This document shows, piece after piece, positions 38,701-45,706 of a DNA stretch of 64,000 bases (position 1 is the first letter of the stretch; every line of letters begins with the position of its first letter). The stretch is from the NCBI GenBank assembly GCA_002742885.1, contig PDOO01000030.1, positions 18,477-82,476 on the forward strand, written 5' to 3'. The DNA is from Candidatus Cloacimonadota bacterium (lineage in GTDB: Bacteria; Cloacimonadota; Cloacimonadia; Cloacimonadales; GCA-2742885). The notes beneath the pieces are model-generated. The model was not told the origin of the DNA and did no database searches. It saw only the letters and a list, made by a program, of their open reading frames with translations. A program made the translations under genes and the position numbers.

Positions 38701-40706
38701 ACAGGCTGACCGGATTCGTTCGTTCCGTCCCAAATAATGTAACCGCTTTCAAGCGTTTCCGATCCGTCTCGCAAAGTTCTGATAAGATTTTCTTTATTTT
38801 TATCCCAAACTTTTACGGTAACAAATCCGTCTTCGGTAATCTGGTATTGAATAACGGAATGATCGACAAAGCCGTCGCCGTTGGGCGATATCCAATTCGG
38901 ATCCACCTCCGCCGTTACTTCAATGGGATAATTGTTTACCAGTATTTCGCCGTTTTCTTCCTTGGCGTGCATTGCCTGATCAGTAATAATGATACGGTAA
39001 ATGTAACGTCCGTCAGGCATAATTTCATCAGGAATTTCATAAGAGCCGGGCATGGTAATAATATAAGCAAACCCGGGATGAAGTTTTTCGCCGGGGTGCG
39101 ATACGGTCATGGGATGATCAACATTTTGGAAAGCTCCGAAATAATCTTCATAAAGGTTGTTCAAAGAATAAGGAGCGCCGCCGTCTTTATAAACATTGTA
39201 AGAAGCGTTTCCTTCCACGACAAACAAACGCAAATAATCATAACCTATGATATTGTCTTCCTGATTTTCTTCAAAATCGTCAATTACCGGAACGCCTATT
39301 TCTCCGCCGTGAACGGGATGAGCGACATCTCCCAGCTTATAGCGATTCCTATTGCCTATCATCGTCGTAAATCCGGCAACTTGAATTTCGTAATTGCCGT
39401 CTCGGGTAACATTATGATCGTCGGATCTTTCCCAAAACAAATAGCCGCCGTCCGTCAACTCGTCAAATACAGACAAATCCAAATTTTGAACATTCAAAAC
39501 TTGAGTCGGATTTTCTTCATCCACAAAACAAACTCTTCTGAATGTTCCGTCGGAAAGTTGATTTCCGGGAGGCTCATTGCCGGGTCTGTAAAGACAAACC
39601 CTTACCAAGCCGAGATACTCGGTTCGCACATCATCTGCTCTGAAAGATGTTTGATGAAAATCCATGTATCCGTCATCATTAGGGGAAATCGGATTCGGGA
39701 AACTTGAAATAAGATCTATAATCGGAGGCTGAGTATCGATTTTAATACTGAAACCGCATTCATAAACTTCGTTGCCGACTGTTATCTTCAATCCGTAACT
39801 GCCGTCAATCAAGTCATTATATCCGTTTATATTGCCGTGTCCGTCCCATTCAAAAACATTAAGTCCGGCATAGCTTTGGATATCGGCTCTGTAAACAACG
39901 TCTCCCGGAGCAAAAGTCTGACTTATTTCTATTAACGCAATTCCGTTTCCGCTTAAATAATAACTTATTTCCGTATTATCTTTTTGTCCGTCATTATCAG
40001 GAGAAAACGGATTAGGCGTAACCGATACGTTTACGACATGAGGAGAAATAACCGAAACGGCAACAGTATGTTCCGCCGTTAATCCGGCATTATCAGAAAC
40101 CGTAAAGGTAACCGGAGAAGTTCCCCAAAATTCTTGATCAGGCGTAAATTGAACCGTGTTATCGGGATTAATCGCGACATTTATTTGAGCGGCATCAAAA
40201 TTTACCCCAAAGCTGAGAGCATCTCCCGGCAGAGTTAAATCGGGATCGTCGAAAACATTATCCAAGTCAAAAAGGGAATTAACGCTTTCAACGTTACCGC
40301 CCCCATCGTAAGTCGGAGTAATGGAAAAATAATCAACCGGCGCAACAACTATCGGCGGATCGTTGACCGGAAGAACCGTAATTTGGAATTGATCGGAAAC
40401 CTGTAATCCGGCAGGATCTTCAGCCGTAAAAACAATATTTTCTGTACCGTTCCAATTTTCTTCCGGATAAATCGTAACCAAACCGTTCTGAATGATTATT
40501 TCAAAATGAGGTTCGTCTGAAACGGTAAAAGTTAAAAGATCTCCGTCCGTATCCAAAAACACTTGGTTTAAGTTAATGCCGTAATAATTTTCGTCTTCAT
40601 TAATCTGAAGATCGCTGATGGGATTGGCAAGCGTCGGAGCAGTATTCTGAGCCGACAAAAAATTTACCAGGAAAAGAAATATTAGAGGAAAAAGTATTTT
40701 TTTCAT
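26718..40706 (-). CDS. Giant repeat-rich secreted surface protein (4662 residues) with FlgD-like C-terminal domain
   Basis: This 14-kb gene dominates the window. It opens with a signal peptide (1-19), two cadherin-like domains (about 20-225, with PVNDPP linkers), then three FlgD-type Ig modules (about 225-330, 330-430 and 605-690) recognisable by NPFSPDNDGxxD-type motifs. From about 1018 to 4242 it consists of roughly fifteen units of about 230 residues, each marked by a strand such as FVYDTxxP followed by a DGSDDGxY-type turn. Near the end are an FN3 domain (about 4370-4460), a carboxypeptidase-regulatory-like domain (about 4470-4560) and a FlgD-like domain (4570-4662, with FQNYPNPFNPETIIRYGL). 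Family knowledge: such tails direct export in FCB bacteria. It is probably an adhesin or S-layer-like filament. It is not broken. Confidence 0.9.
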   Translation of the reverse strand: MKKILFPLIFLFLVNFLSAQNTAPTLANPISDLQINEDENYYGINLNQVFLDTDGDLLTFTVSDEPHFEIIIQNGLVTIYPEENWNGTENIVFTAEDPAGLQVSDQFQITVLPVNDPPIVVAPVDYFSITPTYDGGGNVESVNSLFDLDNVFDDPDLTLPGDALSFGVNFDAAQINVAINPDNTVQFTPDQEFWGTSPVTFTVSDNAGLTAEHTVAVSVISPHVVNVSVTPNPFSPDNDGQKDNTEISYYLSGNGIALIEISQTFAPGDVVYRADIQSYAGLNVFEWDGHGNINGYNDLIDGSYGLKITVGNEVYECGFSIKIDTQPPIIDLISSFPNPISPNDDGYMDFHQTSFRADDVRTEYLGLVRVCLYRPGNEPPGNQLSDGTFRRVCFVDEENPTQVLNVQNLDLSVFDELTDGGYLFWERSDDHNVTRDGNYEIQVAGFTTMIGNRNRYKLGDVAHPVHGGEIGVPVIDDFEENQEDNIIGYDYLRLFVVEGNASYNVYKDGGAPYSLNNLYEDYFGAFQNVDHPMTVSHPGEKLHPGFAYIITMPGSYEIPDEIMPDGRYIYRIIITDQAMHAKEENGEILVNNYPIEVTAEVDPNWISPNGDGFVDHSVIQYQITEDGFVTVKVWDKNKENLIRTLRDGSETLESGYIIWDGTNESGQPVANNTEDEFLIEITAQDKDIQEDVVSKHIEIKVDDLGPEPAEISSLNGNSFVNESLFTVSGISDDIRSDIILYQNNVNKGVVGSTPELPGYFEFEVQLEEGYNEIYIKLRDPAYNTGENSNTLVINLDSSAPSVEIDSPASGTVFREYPIRVSADIDDFNGIGVEPLSVKFGFSINGNSPVWKNGLRSRETLNYYCDYDELDGIEQANFSVTVKAADLLGNERLYEDSLYFSYRAVLPPEISSVFPQENEVIGMSVFASGFTADVKDTEGLGIQQENSSIIIRNSSSGLSSQGLTSVDNLGGDIYRFKYLPDAQTSFEDGDYTMTVYAVAEYPENIPANSVTDSLHIVNFSFDGTEPVVSEIKVSANQTMTGDGSDIFDQPVEYVRFYVDNENYGFSDDSYIRVYNDADILQAGETEITPGYLSTDFTLPLTEPGNYRIEYLIRDLAGNDKSGEMIFSVTGAGAPDIISVYPVNSSAVNDIENLTLRVDFHDQTAVNDVFVRLENISGELIAEGSGTLDLSDVANDNYGLSFVLNSLPESNDYKMHYRIGNSNGVYEFVSEFKLDHDAPVIVLPISAKLDDNSIIAVNNGDQLEKGIKYIEAELTDNFEVDFDQSETNIILRDNLGNEVPGILNTNEGGHKIRWILNHTLMGDEKEFTAVVNARDELGNSSYEEIDFILNSFQTQIIPANGSFQNGEIDRIEISFNFTGSINLETSGISLLHPDGSIIDRYHGAGMDFDYTEGLRRMTLLLNQPLSQNGEDDGEYKVNAVIAPVTGGSFPLEYSFVYDTADPSETDILIDGLNLAEVGDKFFFTDDFQTVSVICTDEVMNRNRIPSGVDFAPNVTKVWLTNSENEVIAGTRSDNGTDEVSWNLTDPVREEGDYAVNILIGDKAGNVFEKTVEFRKMNLAQPEIIETVPAADSEINKLENQLIRIVVRDVNGAGISDLSNIVLTSLASGTVFDKNNNASMQIHDKGDNVWNLDLLLDQPLYTDGSDDGVYQLAVSVIDIHNRQTDEVYSFTYDTSAPVASDPRIGDAFETTVLTEGSVVTGHGINFIEIDFSDVISSVDFNSNYTSVNLFNDENVVFNGSKSFIAPSSVRLTLNDPLIFTGVDDGDYYIKYNCLDLAGNETSGKINFSLYNPSFAYNIEAVLPEENQTTGQINVIKVNVEDFVGIDITDYEKNYIKLTAPDGEILQDTNGMEFVAGQPNQIVFQPVNSVYLFEFYPQAAFLFVDGLYEVSVHTTNIYGYTTEKTYTFTLDTSEPVINSVSLVHPNDEESVLTGNVVVHEEIKGIKVVAYDNDGIADISAQILKNGVNIPGSWLPVAGNVYEYELDNSIANEITSNSVYELEITAEDTLGNVLTYNNEFEFSYLNGVVGSAFPELTDNLFVTDPFNVVGFDYTDNSGAGLDLTQTFVQLENVLTGEFVSASEDVDFGVVEDGEYNLKMILNSPFEADGSFDGYYRVTGNIISLGGENYSVTHSFIFDTQAPELISVKAEGDNISDGSQVYSSQIRNFTVELEDVFSGPDPSFVMTDIFLMNDDDDVIPGQVTKVSYDKDPDTDLDRKLNMTLQLDQPLTATDDFGNYKLKIRYADLASNASESIFNFSLISDEKPIIETISPASGSVTAQLPENRVSAQIRDIIGLNQDYDVSYLELVAPDGTVYKHGQNAAQMITDLGGDIYEIKLLINTSDFISGVYALNIHAVNNKGLAVVAEEHFTLDKEVPELLQMSVFADGESENLYENYTTNKNINLITAHVFDDFSSVNSAYMRVLDSDGQNMGETSILQNNKISLALNLNMPDEYRVELYIADATGNNVWITRNFVISDFPFYTVSNEPSANSEISGEISEIKVSVYAPQGSLVEGNSMLKLIMPDGSEISDNSGGTLNITQSDNVYNFALNLIQPLPTDGSADGIYQAEIQVDTGVREIYANSYQFIYDHYAPVVDEILLDGIPFADGMIWNNVIDDISVAVSDNFNIDFAENLTRIYLENQNNSIIEGDLSHNGNTLNLALEQTLITYGEYNLHIEVYDKAGNYLNQQIPIVLSDITSPYVTGTIPEDGAFVRSLDGNKISVFLETPDESAVTDETVKIVMQSIEHQIAYYDNHFASQNIVSAGNNLYQVILELDPSVPTDGTKDGIYEIYYQNTADGSNQKVAEFLWDTINPKVIDAVLRGSDNLHFVDHQAKMTSVTSFEITIDDQGSGFDMYNPGSRVRLSNGSGEIIPGDAQIVNDGFIFTLENELSALNGENNSYNVEIFSYDKAGNEDNTMLTFIVADPFSPTVDNLLIGGEEFHEGAVISSWDPAVIIADISCNSALDTTDLFSNYLKIRKPDGTYFSNGNGGELEISSTQTGYRFVYAFAEPFVSDGSQDGAYGIEIRAENAENKVFNSNYTIIYDTVNPEVVAVKVGSGSNLKAIKNNDVVYNGFDKIIIELNDLTSKIDWTLTDAYLRFKDGTNISEAQVVPGLNRLLITLPDLFGLDAEDFELEMNVTDKGGNNISEFLDFSSDNFIGNVISSVPEMNGNINGELNSVQFGIEYTGEADFSYLNSSMLLVHPDGDTIRADHGAQLNIEQNGNEINFSLDLDYALSEDGDDDGRYEVYVKVGLSERTTNNYHYHFVYDTRSPIYFDLLFNGNGTLNEIDDSLRTVLKRRKMKTARTSSLYYPEEINTIEVHFKDFVVNQNDEVSGVNFAPNMTKLYLMNSNNEIIDGQRNYDGFDKIEWTLNQPLNEDGLYKLRLQSFDYAGNLFESEMPFNLISRQNPQVLSYYPDSEFINVLEDNKIKLKVRDLNGFGFNAEKTDIHLSGNGNNYSYNNGAVVEINEEQTDIYNIDLVLDSLFAVDGSDDGFYSVEYEIEDNFAGTVQDSFEFVYDTQAPEIISTVLGYWDEYFSELTDNLIYADSINYIAVQFEEEYSGLTVDPDSSWIKLSHLTGEEIEAETEYENDRVILRLNETIVNDQSGNGVYNMEARLRDNSGNEVSRQLQFRIIDPSAPLFEQSEPAYSAWESDWNYDSFSVTVTDTTGIDINDITNNFIRVIMPDETVIENGNGGVFTVVNSGDQYIFELTPDVVPNQSGLYIMQYQCQNTTGLSIFGNIPFVLDFENPVIDKIYASTIMEQNIELADDMILYQSVTKLRAKVSDNLGVFNVENSSVVLLNDLGELVPGTASYDELNSSFIWTLNDSLVADDEIFTVKTEIVDFSGRVVESENNFRLRALNGVIINTFPAQYSYFNDTGVSEIFLELDDKGMDAVSESQTYMTVEHPAGYIMGDPASSGNGIGALKIFEKNDDIYKMGLSLNEDLASNGNDDGKYTVHLYVAFETGRVIPIEYEFTYDTVKPLYGNLKVNNTLLSHGYISSQRDFNRTRNSRSNSIRRILISEDIDSLKVNYEDITSGLFELEAFTNVKLKNKYGEIIGGAQEHFGSKYVCILDQPVLADGTMDGTYTVILSAQDLAGNKFEKEVDFDLVSDITPDLTAFTPEDLPAYYHEISPAEFTAEFKDQFALIDSTDKTFIKIIHPNGDVSADNYGGSIEYTETDSTLRVKFLLHGGFADDGEDDGAYRVLYRAENIMGGVLETEKMFIYDSAPPEITVVNVNTQNGVVTVSDSSEVNDGIISVSAEIFDYTAGIYNLPNMAKVALMKDGEALPGQYTQVMLDENEKRVLVAVVLDNALANDGSDDGNYVIHTEATDKSGNKTVRDIPVTLFSPVAPSDLVWAVDAAYRVHLSWQSYIPREENVLRSNSARKKSENRELIFYEIERRFNNGEWLLIAETTDENFIDDLKNEPDGDYYYRLRGVYSAGISPYVETDAVNVDKFCRAEVYIEVDGEPATGASISCRADDGLFNQEFFGEYNEDAIVWEDVFKTSYVVEINLTGYVTLKDTVEFNDENNTLHYNLVNDPNLAGGRPNKHSVFQNYPNPFNPETIIRYGLKEDSQVNIEIYNVKGQRVKILKDGKVSAGYHEIIWRGTDDYDQKVGSGIYFYRFTVDDGKDKITQMKRMMLLK

Positions 40707-40725
40707 TGTGATCGCTCCTGAAATT

Positions 40726-42525
40726 TTATGGGGTAACTTGAATTAGGTTCAATTTGCTTCTTTGCAATAAAATAATGTAATTATCGCTGGACAACACTTT
40801 AACGGCTTCATCGTAAGGCAATAAAGCATTAATGAACGGTTGAGACGAGTTGCCTGTATCGACTGTCATAAAACCTTTTTCAGAATCAGCCAAATAACCG
40901 AAACTTCCTTTACCGTCCGTCGAACATACATTTCCGTTTGTCTCTATATAAGAAATATTTTCTAAATTATATCCGTTCAATATTTTCATTCCGGCATTTC
41001 CTGATGCCAAATAAAGATTACCGGAATGATAAGCGCATTCTCTGACTTCTCCGACTCCGGTATTTGAAAATAATAATTCAGGATTCAAAGGATCGGAAAC
41101 GTTATATTTTTTAACTCCGTCGTTACCGTTCGCAAGGAAAAGGAAATTGTTCGTCAAAGCCAATCCGTAACTGATTCCTCTGGTATCTTCCTCTTTTTTT
41201 ATCATGGGATTAAGAGGATTGGTCAAATCAACATCAACAACAAGGAGATTGGCTTCTCCGGAGGCAACGAAGAGATAAGGATTATTATTTATCTCGGCAA
41301 ATTTCAAATCATAAGGGACATCAACGCTTTCGGTTTCTCTAAGAAATACCGGATGAGAATTATCCGTAACGTCATAAAGGGAAATACGACTCGGAGTCTG
41401 CCCTGTATATAAGATATTGTCATGATATTCCACGGAAACTGTTTTACCCGGGATATTATTGATTTCTCCTGCTTTTACAATATCGGATTGATTGGAAATA
41501 TCAAAAATAATTACTCCTGAATAACCGGCAGCAACGTATAAATAATTTCCGTTCAAAGACAAATCATAACCTTCCCCTTCAATATCGCAACTTCCGGCTT
41601 TTTCTATATTGAATAAAACAGATTCGGTGTCCGAGTATCCGGAAAACAAAGAGTCTGTCTCGGATATATCAGTATAAGCTCTTATTCTGTAAGAAATAAG
41701 TCCTGCTTCAATTTCAAGAAAATCAGTAAATTCGGTTTGATCCGCATAACCGGCAATATTCCAGTTTTTCAAACCTATCTTGCGTTCTATAACATAACCG
41801 GCAGCTCCTTCGCTCTCCGATTGCCATTTAACCTGAATTTGTTCTCGAGAGATTTGATTAAGTTTAAGGCTGTCGGGAGCCAAAAAAGAAGGATTAATAT
41901 TATCGGCGGAAGTCAAAGAATTAGATAATCCCGAATAAGCATAAACTCTGTACTCCAAAACTTGACCGGGAGCAACGGTATCCGTAAATGCAACAGAGTT
42001 TACTCCTGTTTCGGCATATTCTTTCATCCATTCTCCTGCTCCGATTTTTTTATCTATTTTATAACCGCTTTCTCCTACGGCATTGTCTTTCCAGGATAAT
42101 TCAACCAAATTTTGAGCAGGTTGCTTTATTTTAAAATCAGAAGGTTTTGTTTTAGGAGAAAAATAAGCGCAAACCTGAGAAAAAGCCGATTCGTCTTCAT
42201 TTTCATTAAAAAAAGCTTTTACCTTATATGAATAAACCGTATAAGAATCGGTAGGAATATCGTCTATGAACTCAGCAGAATTGTCATCGCTGACGTAATA
42301 TTGATTATTCCAGTTATTTTCACCTTCCAATCTGGCAATTTTATATACAATATCCGTATCGGAAGAATCATATGTCCATTCCAGTTTGATTTTATCGCGA
42401 GCTATCTTATACACTTTTAAGTTATAAGGAGCATCATATTCGTCCGGTCCCGTATTTTCGCATCCGGCAAGAACAAAAACCAAAACAACCCCCAAAAGAG
42501 CTGTTTTTTTTATAAGATTTTTCAT
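40726..42525 (-). CDS. Lipoprotein with FN3 domains and LVIVD-type beta-propeller
   Basis: The ATG at 42525 follows GAGGTG and yields a lipoprotein signal ending in VLAGC (Cys22); a GTG two codons earlier is unlikely. The 599-residue product has three FN3-like domains (about 30-125, 127-215 and 218-305) and then a beta-propeller of LVIVD-like repeats (about 315-598), each with a pattern like NYLYVAAGYSGVIIFDISNQ. It should sit in the outer membrane. It ends 19 bases before the start of the giant protein, so the pair is probably one transcript, and it may anchor or bind that protein. Confidence 0.85.
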   Translation of the reverse strand: MKNLIKKTALLGVVLVFVLAGCENTGPDEYDAPYNLKVYKIARDKIKLEWTYDSSDTDIVYKIARLEGENNWNNQYYVSDDNSAEFIDDIPTDSYTVYSYKVKAFFNENEDESAFSQVCAYFSPKTKPSDFKIKQPAQNLVELSWKDNAVGESGYKIDKKIGAGEWMKEYAETGVNSVAFTDTVAPGQVLEYRVYAYSGLSNSLTSADNINPSFLAPDSLKLNQISREQIQVKWQSESEGAAGYVIERKIGLKNWNIAGYADQTEFTDFLEIEAGLISYRIRAYTDISETDSLFSGYSDTESVLFNIEKAGSCDIEGEGYDLSLNGNYLYVAAGYSGVIIFDISNQSDIVKAGEINNIPGKTVSVEYHDNILYTGQTPSRISLYDVTDNSHPVFLRETESVDVPYDLKFAEINNNPYLFVASGEANLLVVDVDLTNPLNPMIKKEEDTRGISYGLALTNNFLFLANGNDGVKKYNVSDPLNPELLFSNTGVGEVRECAYHSGNLYLASGNAGMKILNGYNLENISYIETNGNVCSTDGKGSFGYLADSEKGFMTVDTGNSSQPFINALLPYDEAVKVLSSDNYIILLQRSKLNLIQVTP

Positions 42526-42540
42526 AAGCACCTCTTATTT

Positions 42541-43293
42541 TTAAAACAATGACGACATGTCGTTAAAATTCGCATCATCGTCATCATCCGTTATTTTTTC
42601 TGATTTTTCAAAATATTTATTTTCGGTATCTAAATTAATGAAAAAATTAAAGCTTGATTCTTCAGCATAATAATCGAAATCAAGCAAAAAAATATTTAAA
42701 TATTTTTTTGCGTAAAAAAGCCCAAGTTCTGATTCCGGGATATTTTTAACGTCATCCTGCTTGAAACTTCCGATTTTAACGTGTTTTTCAAGCTCGCAAT
42801 TTATAATCAATTGAATTTCATTTTCTTTTTTTTCTTTAAGATAAAAATTCAAAGAAGAATTTTCTTCGCAGTTTTCCAAAATAAAAAATATTATTTCAAG
42901 CAAAGCATTAACAAAATATTTAGCATTTCCATGACATATATAACCTGTTTTTTCGGGCAAAGAGACCTTTAATCTGTGTTTATATTTCATGTTTGTTTTC
43001 AAAAATTCATTCACGCCGTTAAGAATTTCGTCTATTTGCAAAAATGATCTTTCGGATGAATCTCTGTCCAGCTCAATCATCCACGCCATAGAAGATATTA
43101 TCTCGTTTATTTTCTCGGTCTGCTTCAAAATTTGATCCAATCCTTTCAATTCCGGGTTCTTAAACTTCATCAATTCAACCCTTCCCTGAATCCCCATGAG
43201 AGGAGTATTGAGATTATGAATAAATCCGGAGACCGATTTTCCGTATTTCAAGGATTTTCTGTTTAAAAAAAGAACGTCATTAATTTTGTTCAT
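42541..43293 (-). CDS. Soluble histidine-kinase-like protein with H-box and degenerate ATPase domain
   Basis: The ATG at 43293 follows GAGGGAAAAG and gives 250 residues with no membrane segment or sensor. An H-box is present at His26 (GFIHNLNTPLMGIQGRVEL) within a DHp-like helix pair (about 15-80). The C-terminal half (about 105-225) resembles a kinase ATPase domain: an N-box-like NALLEIIFFILEN and a weak G-box SELGLFYAKKYL, but the DxGxG motif is not visible. It may act as a phosphotransfer or weakly active kinase. It overlaps the PAS gene by 14 bases and lies 15 bases before the propeller lipoprotein. The last residues are acidic (EKITDDDDDANFND). Confidence 0.72.
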   Translation of the reverse strand: MNKINDVLFLNRKSLKYGKSVSGFIHNLNTPLMGIQGRVELMKFKNPELKGLDQILKQTEKINEIISSMAWMIELDRDSSERSFLQIDEILNGVNEFLKTNMKYKHRLKVSLPEKTGYICHGNAKYFVNALLEIIFFILENCEENSSLNFYLKEKKENEIQLIINCELEKHVKIGSFKQDDVKNIPESELGLFYAKKYLNIFLLDFDYYAEESSFNFFINLDTENKYFEKSEKITDDDDDANFNDMSSLF

Positions 43294-45289
43294 TTTCTTT
43301 TCCCTCTTTAATGCTTTCAATTTTATTTTCCAAATCAAGCATTTTAATATTTTCCAATTTGTAGTCCTTCAATGAAATTTCCGTCATTGATTTTAATTTA
43401 TGCAATAATTTTTCAATTATTTTAACGCTTTTCATGATACTGTCGGTATAAGAGACTATATCTTTAAAGTCTCCGTATTTTATTTGTATCATTTCGGCAA
43501 ATCCCAGAATCGAATTCAAAGGCGAATTTATACCGTCGTTGGCTGTAACGGCAAATTGAGCAGCAGTTAATAATTTATCTCTCTCGATTCTTTCCATTTC
43601 AGCCAATTTTTCTTTTGTAATATCTCTTACGATAAACAATTCGGTTTTTTTGTCGTCCAAGGTAATGGAAGTAATGTTAATATTCGCATAAAAGAATTTA
43701 TCTCCTAATTTCATTCTTACTTCCGCCTGAACGAAATTTTCTTCTTTTCTGTGAACCTGTCCGTAACAATTCAATAATTTTTCTTTATCGGATTCGGATG
43801 CCAGCATATCAATCGTTAACCCGACGTTATCCAATGAATTGGAATTTTCTTTTGTAAGATCCGAAAAAATTTTGTTGTAATAAATTATTTTTTCGTTTTC
43901 AACCAAAATAATTCCGTCATTGGTATGCTCTACCACCATTCGGAATCGTTCTTCTGAATCTTTGAGGCTTCTGGTTCTTTGTTCAACCAAATCTTCAAGA
44001 TGATTGGCGTAATTTTCCAGTTTTACTTCCAATTCTTTTTTTCCGGTAATGTCATGCAAGCTGCAATTAATTATAAATTTATCGTCATCCCTTTTCATTA
44101 ATCCGGAAGAAAAAATAAAATTTTTATTAATTCCCGACTTTGAAGTTAAACAAATCTCGTTATCAATCAAATTCTGAGATTTGCGGTCTCCTTTAAACAA
44201 ATTCAAAATTTTATTAACTTCTTCTTCCGGGAAAAAATCTTTCAAATTCATATTCGTCCAATCATCTTTGCAATACCCGAGTTCACTTTCCAACATCTGA
44301 TTGGCATAAAGAATATTTCCATCGGCATCAATAAAAATAATGATATTACCGATTGAATTCAAAAGCGTTTTCTCGGAATTCTTAATCTCCTGCAAAGCGG
44401 TTTCGGCAGCATATAAATCAGAACCGAGCTTTTCAACTTTAAGCTTATTTCGTTCTCTCTGCAAAACAAAAGAACTTCGCGCAACAAGAAGCTTCACTCC
44501 CAGATAAACGGTAAAAAGCATGTAGGCAAAAATAATAAATCCGATAATCCGAAATTTATATTTTACGGGGAAAGAGAAAATGCTTTTTAAGGATTTTTTT
44601 TTATTTTCGTCTGTTTTATCTTTCTTGCGAAGATCTCGCAAAACAGAATTGATCTCCTCTCCGACAAAAAAATACTTTTCATCTGTTTGCAGGCGAGCAT
44701 TAAGGGATTCGAAGTTATTTTCGACAATATATTTTTCGACGTCATATTCCGAAATATTTTCAAGTTGTTTAAATTCGTCTTCGTCAATAACGATTATACC
44801 GTAAGGATCACTCTCAAAATCATGCAACAAATCAAGTTTATTGTCATAAAATCGATAATCTGCCTCGTCCGATAAATTCAATTTCTTTACGATTGTCGGA
44901 TGATTTAAGCTGTAAATATTTTTATTCTTTTTATTTTTATTTTGTTTAAGAGAAATAAAATTAATTTTATAAACCGGTTCGGTGATGAATTTACCGACAG
45001 GTTTTTCGTCTCCGTAAAAAAAAGAGAAAATCGGCTTTCCGGGAAGAGGTTCGCTTAAAAGCACAGGACTTTTTCCCGCATTTAAGCTTATTTTCCGAAA
45101 AAGTTCTATATTCTTTCCTGATAATCGACCCGATTTATTGCGGTATTCAAAAGGAGCAAAATTTTGCTTTGAAAGCAGATAAAATTCACTTTCATCATGG
45201 CTGTATCCGTTCTTTTTACCGTTAACGGGAAAAATAAAAAAAGACGAGAGAATAAATAAAAAAAATATTTTTTTATAAAATGTTATCAA
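43280..45289 (-). CDS. Membrane PAS sensor with His-less kinase-like tail
   Basis: The 669-residue protein has a signal/anchor (1-25), an extracytoplasmic domain (about 30-240) resembling a substrate-binding (SBP_bac_3-like) lobe with NFAPFEYRNKSGRLSGKNIELF, a membrane helix (about 248-270), a coiled-coil, and two PAS domains (about 305-420 and 440-560). It ends in a helical segment shaped like a histidine-kinase DHp domain, but the H-box position reads AND585-GINSPL: His is replaced by Asp. There is no ATPase domain. It therefore cannot autophosphorylate by the usual route. It may serve as a sensor that docks on the next gene's H-box protein. It shares ATGA with the upstream response-regulator gene. 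Confidence 0.82.
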   Translation of the reverse strand: MITFYKKIFFLFILSSFFIFPVNGKKNGYSHDESEFYLLSKQNFAPFEYRNKSGRLSGKNIELFRKISLNAGKSPVLLSEPLPGKPIFSFFYGDEKPVGKFITEPVYKINFISLKQNKNKKNKNIYSLNHPTIVKKLNLSDEADYRFYDNKLDLLHDFESDPYGIIVIDEDEFKQLENISEYDVEKYIVENNFESLNARLQTDEKYFFVGEEINSVLRDLRKKDKTDENKKKSLKSIFSFPVKYKFRIIGFIIFAYMLFTVYLGVKLLVARSSFVLQRERNKLKVEKLGSDLYAAETALQEIKNSEKTLLNSIGNIIIFIDADGNILYANQMLESELGYCKDDWTNMNLKDFFPEEEVNKILNLFKGDRKSQNLIDNEICLTSKSGINKNFIFSSGLMKRDDDKFIINCSLHDITGKKELEVKLENYANHLEDLVEQRTRSLKDSEERFRMVVEHTNDGIILVENEKIIYYNKIFSDLTKENSNSLDNVGLTIDMLASESDKEKLLNCYGQVHRKEENFVQAEVRMKLGDKFFYANINITSITLDDKKTELFIVRDITKEKLAEMERIERDKLLTAAQFAVTANDGINSPLNSILGFAEMIQIKYGDFKDIVSYTDSIMKSVKIIEKLLHKLKSMTEISLKDYKLENIKMLDLENKIESIKEGKENEQN

Positions 45290-45651
45290 TCCTGCTCCTT
45301 AAAAATACCCTCAATGGTCGAAATCAGATTTTTCATCGGAAAAGGTTTGCAGAATAAAAAATCAGCTTTAAAATGACGAGCTCTTTCTTTAGCTTTTTTA
45401 AGATTAACGCCGGTCATCAAAATAACGGGGAAATCGGGCTTTTCTTCCTTAACCTGTCTTAAAAGTTCTATTCCGCTCATATTAGGCATATTGATATCGG
45501 AAATAAGCAAATCATACTTTCCGCAACGCCATTTTTCCCAGGCGGCTTTTCCGTCCTCCGCCAATTCCGGTTGATAAGAAAACATAGAAAGAAATTCGGA
45601 AAGAGCCTCTCGCATTAAAGGTTCGTCTTCCGCAACTAAAATTTTTTTCAT
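45286..45651 (-). CDS. Receiver-only response regulator (CheY-like)
   Basis: The 121-residue protein is a single receiver domain with the acidic pair near residue 8-10, the phospho-acceptor D52 (SDINMP), T80 (ILMTG) and K102 (CKPF). There is no output domain, so its effect must pass through protein contact or phosphotransfer. It heads a tight cluster: its last four bases are shared with the PAS sensor, followed by the H-box protein. A hairpin lies just upstream, between it and the aminotransferase gene. Confidence 0.92.
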   Translation of the reverse strand: MKKILVAEDEPLMREALSEFLSMFSYQPELAEDGKAAWEKWRCGKYDLLISDINMPNMSGIELLRQVKEEKPDFPVILMTGVNLKKAKERARHFKADFLFCKPFPMKNLISTIEGIFKEQD

Positions 45652-45670
45652 AACGGCTCCGTTGATTGCG

Positions 45671-45690
45671 AAAAGGGGCTTTCGCCCCTC
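45671..45690 (-). terminator. GNRA-capped hairpin between aminotransferase and response-regulator genes
   Basis: Minus-strand stem AGGGGC / GCCCCT (45684-45689 with 45674-45679) with GAAA loop, then TTTT and CG. The short T run suggests a weak terminator or an attenuator marking the start of the signalling unit. Confidence 0.55.
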
Positions 45691-45706
45691 AAAAAATATT
45701 AAACGG

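Noticed and set aside
38847-39707. 286-residue plus-strand frame inside the giant gene
   Set aside because: Antisense to a clearly coding region; the 14-kb gene leaves many such open frames.
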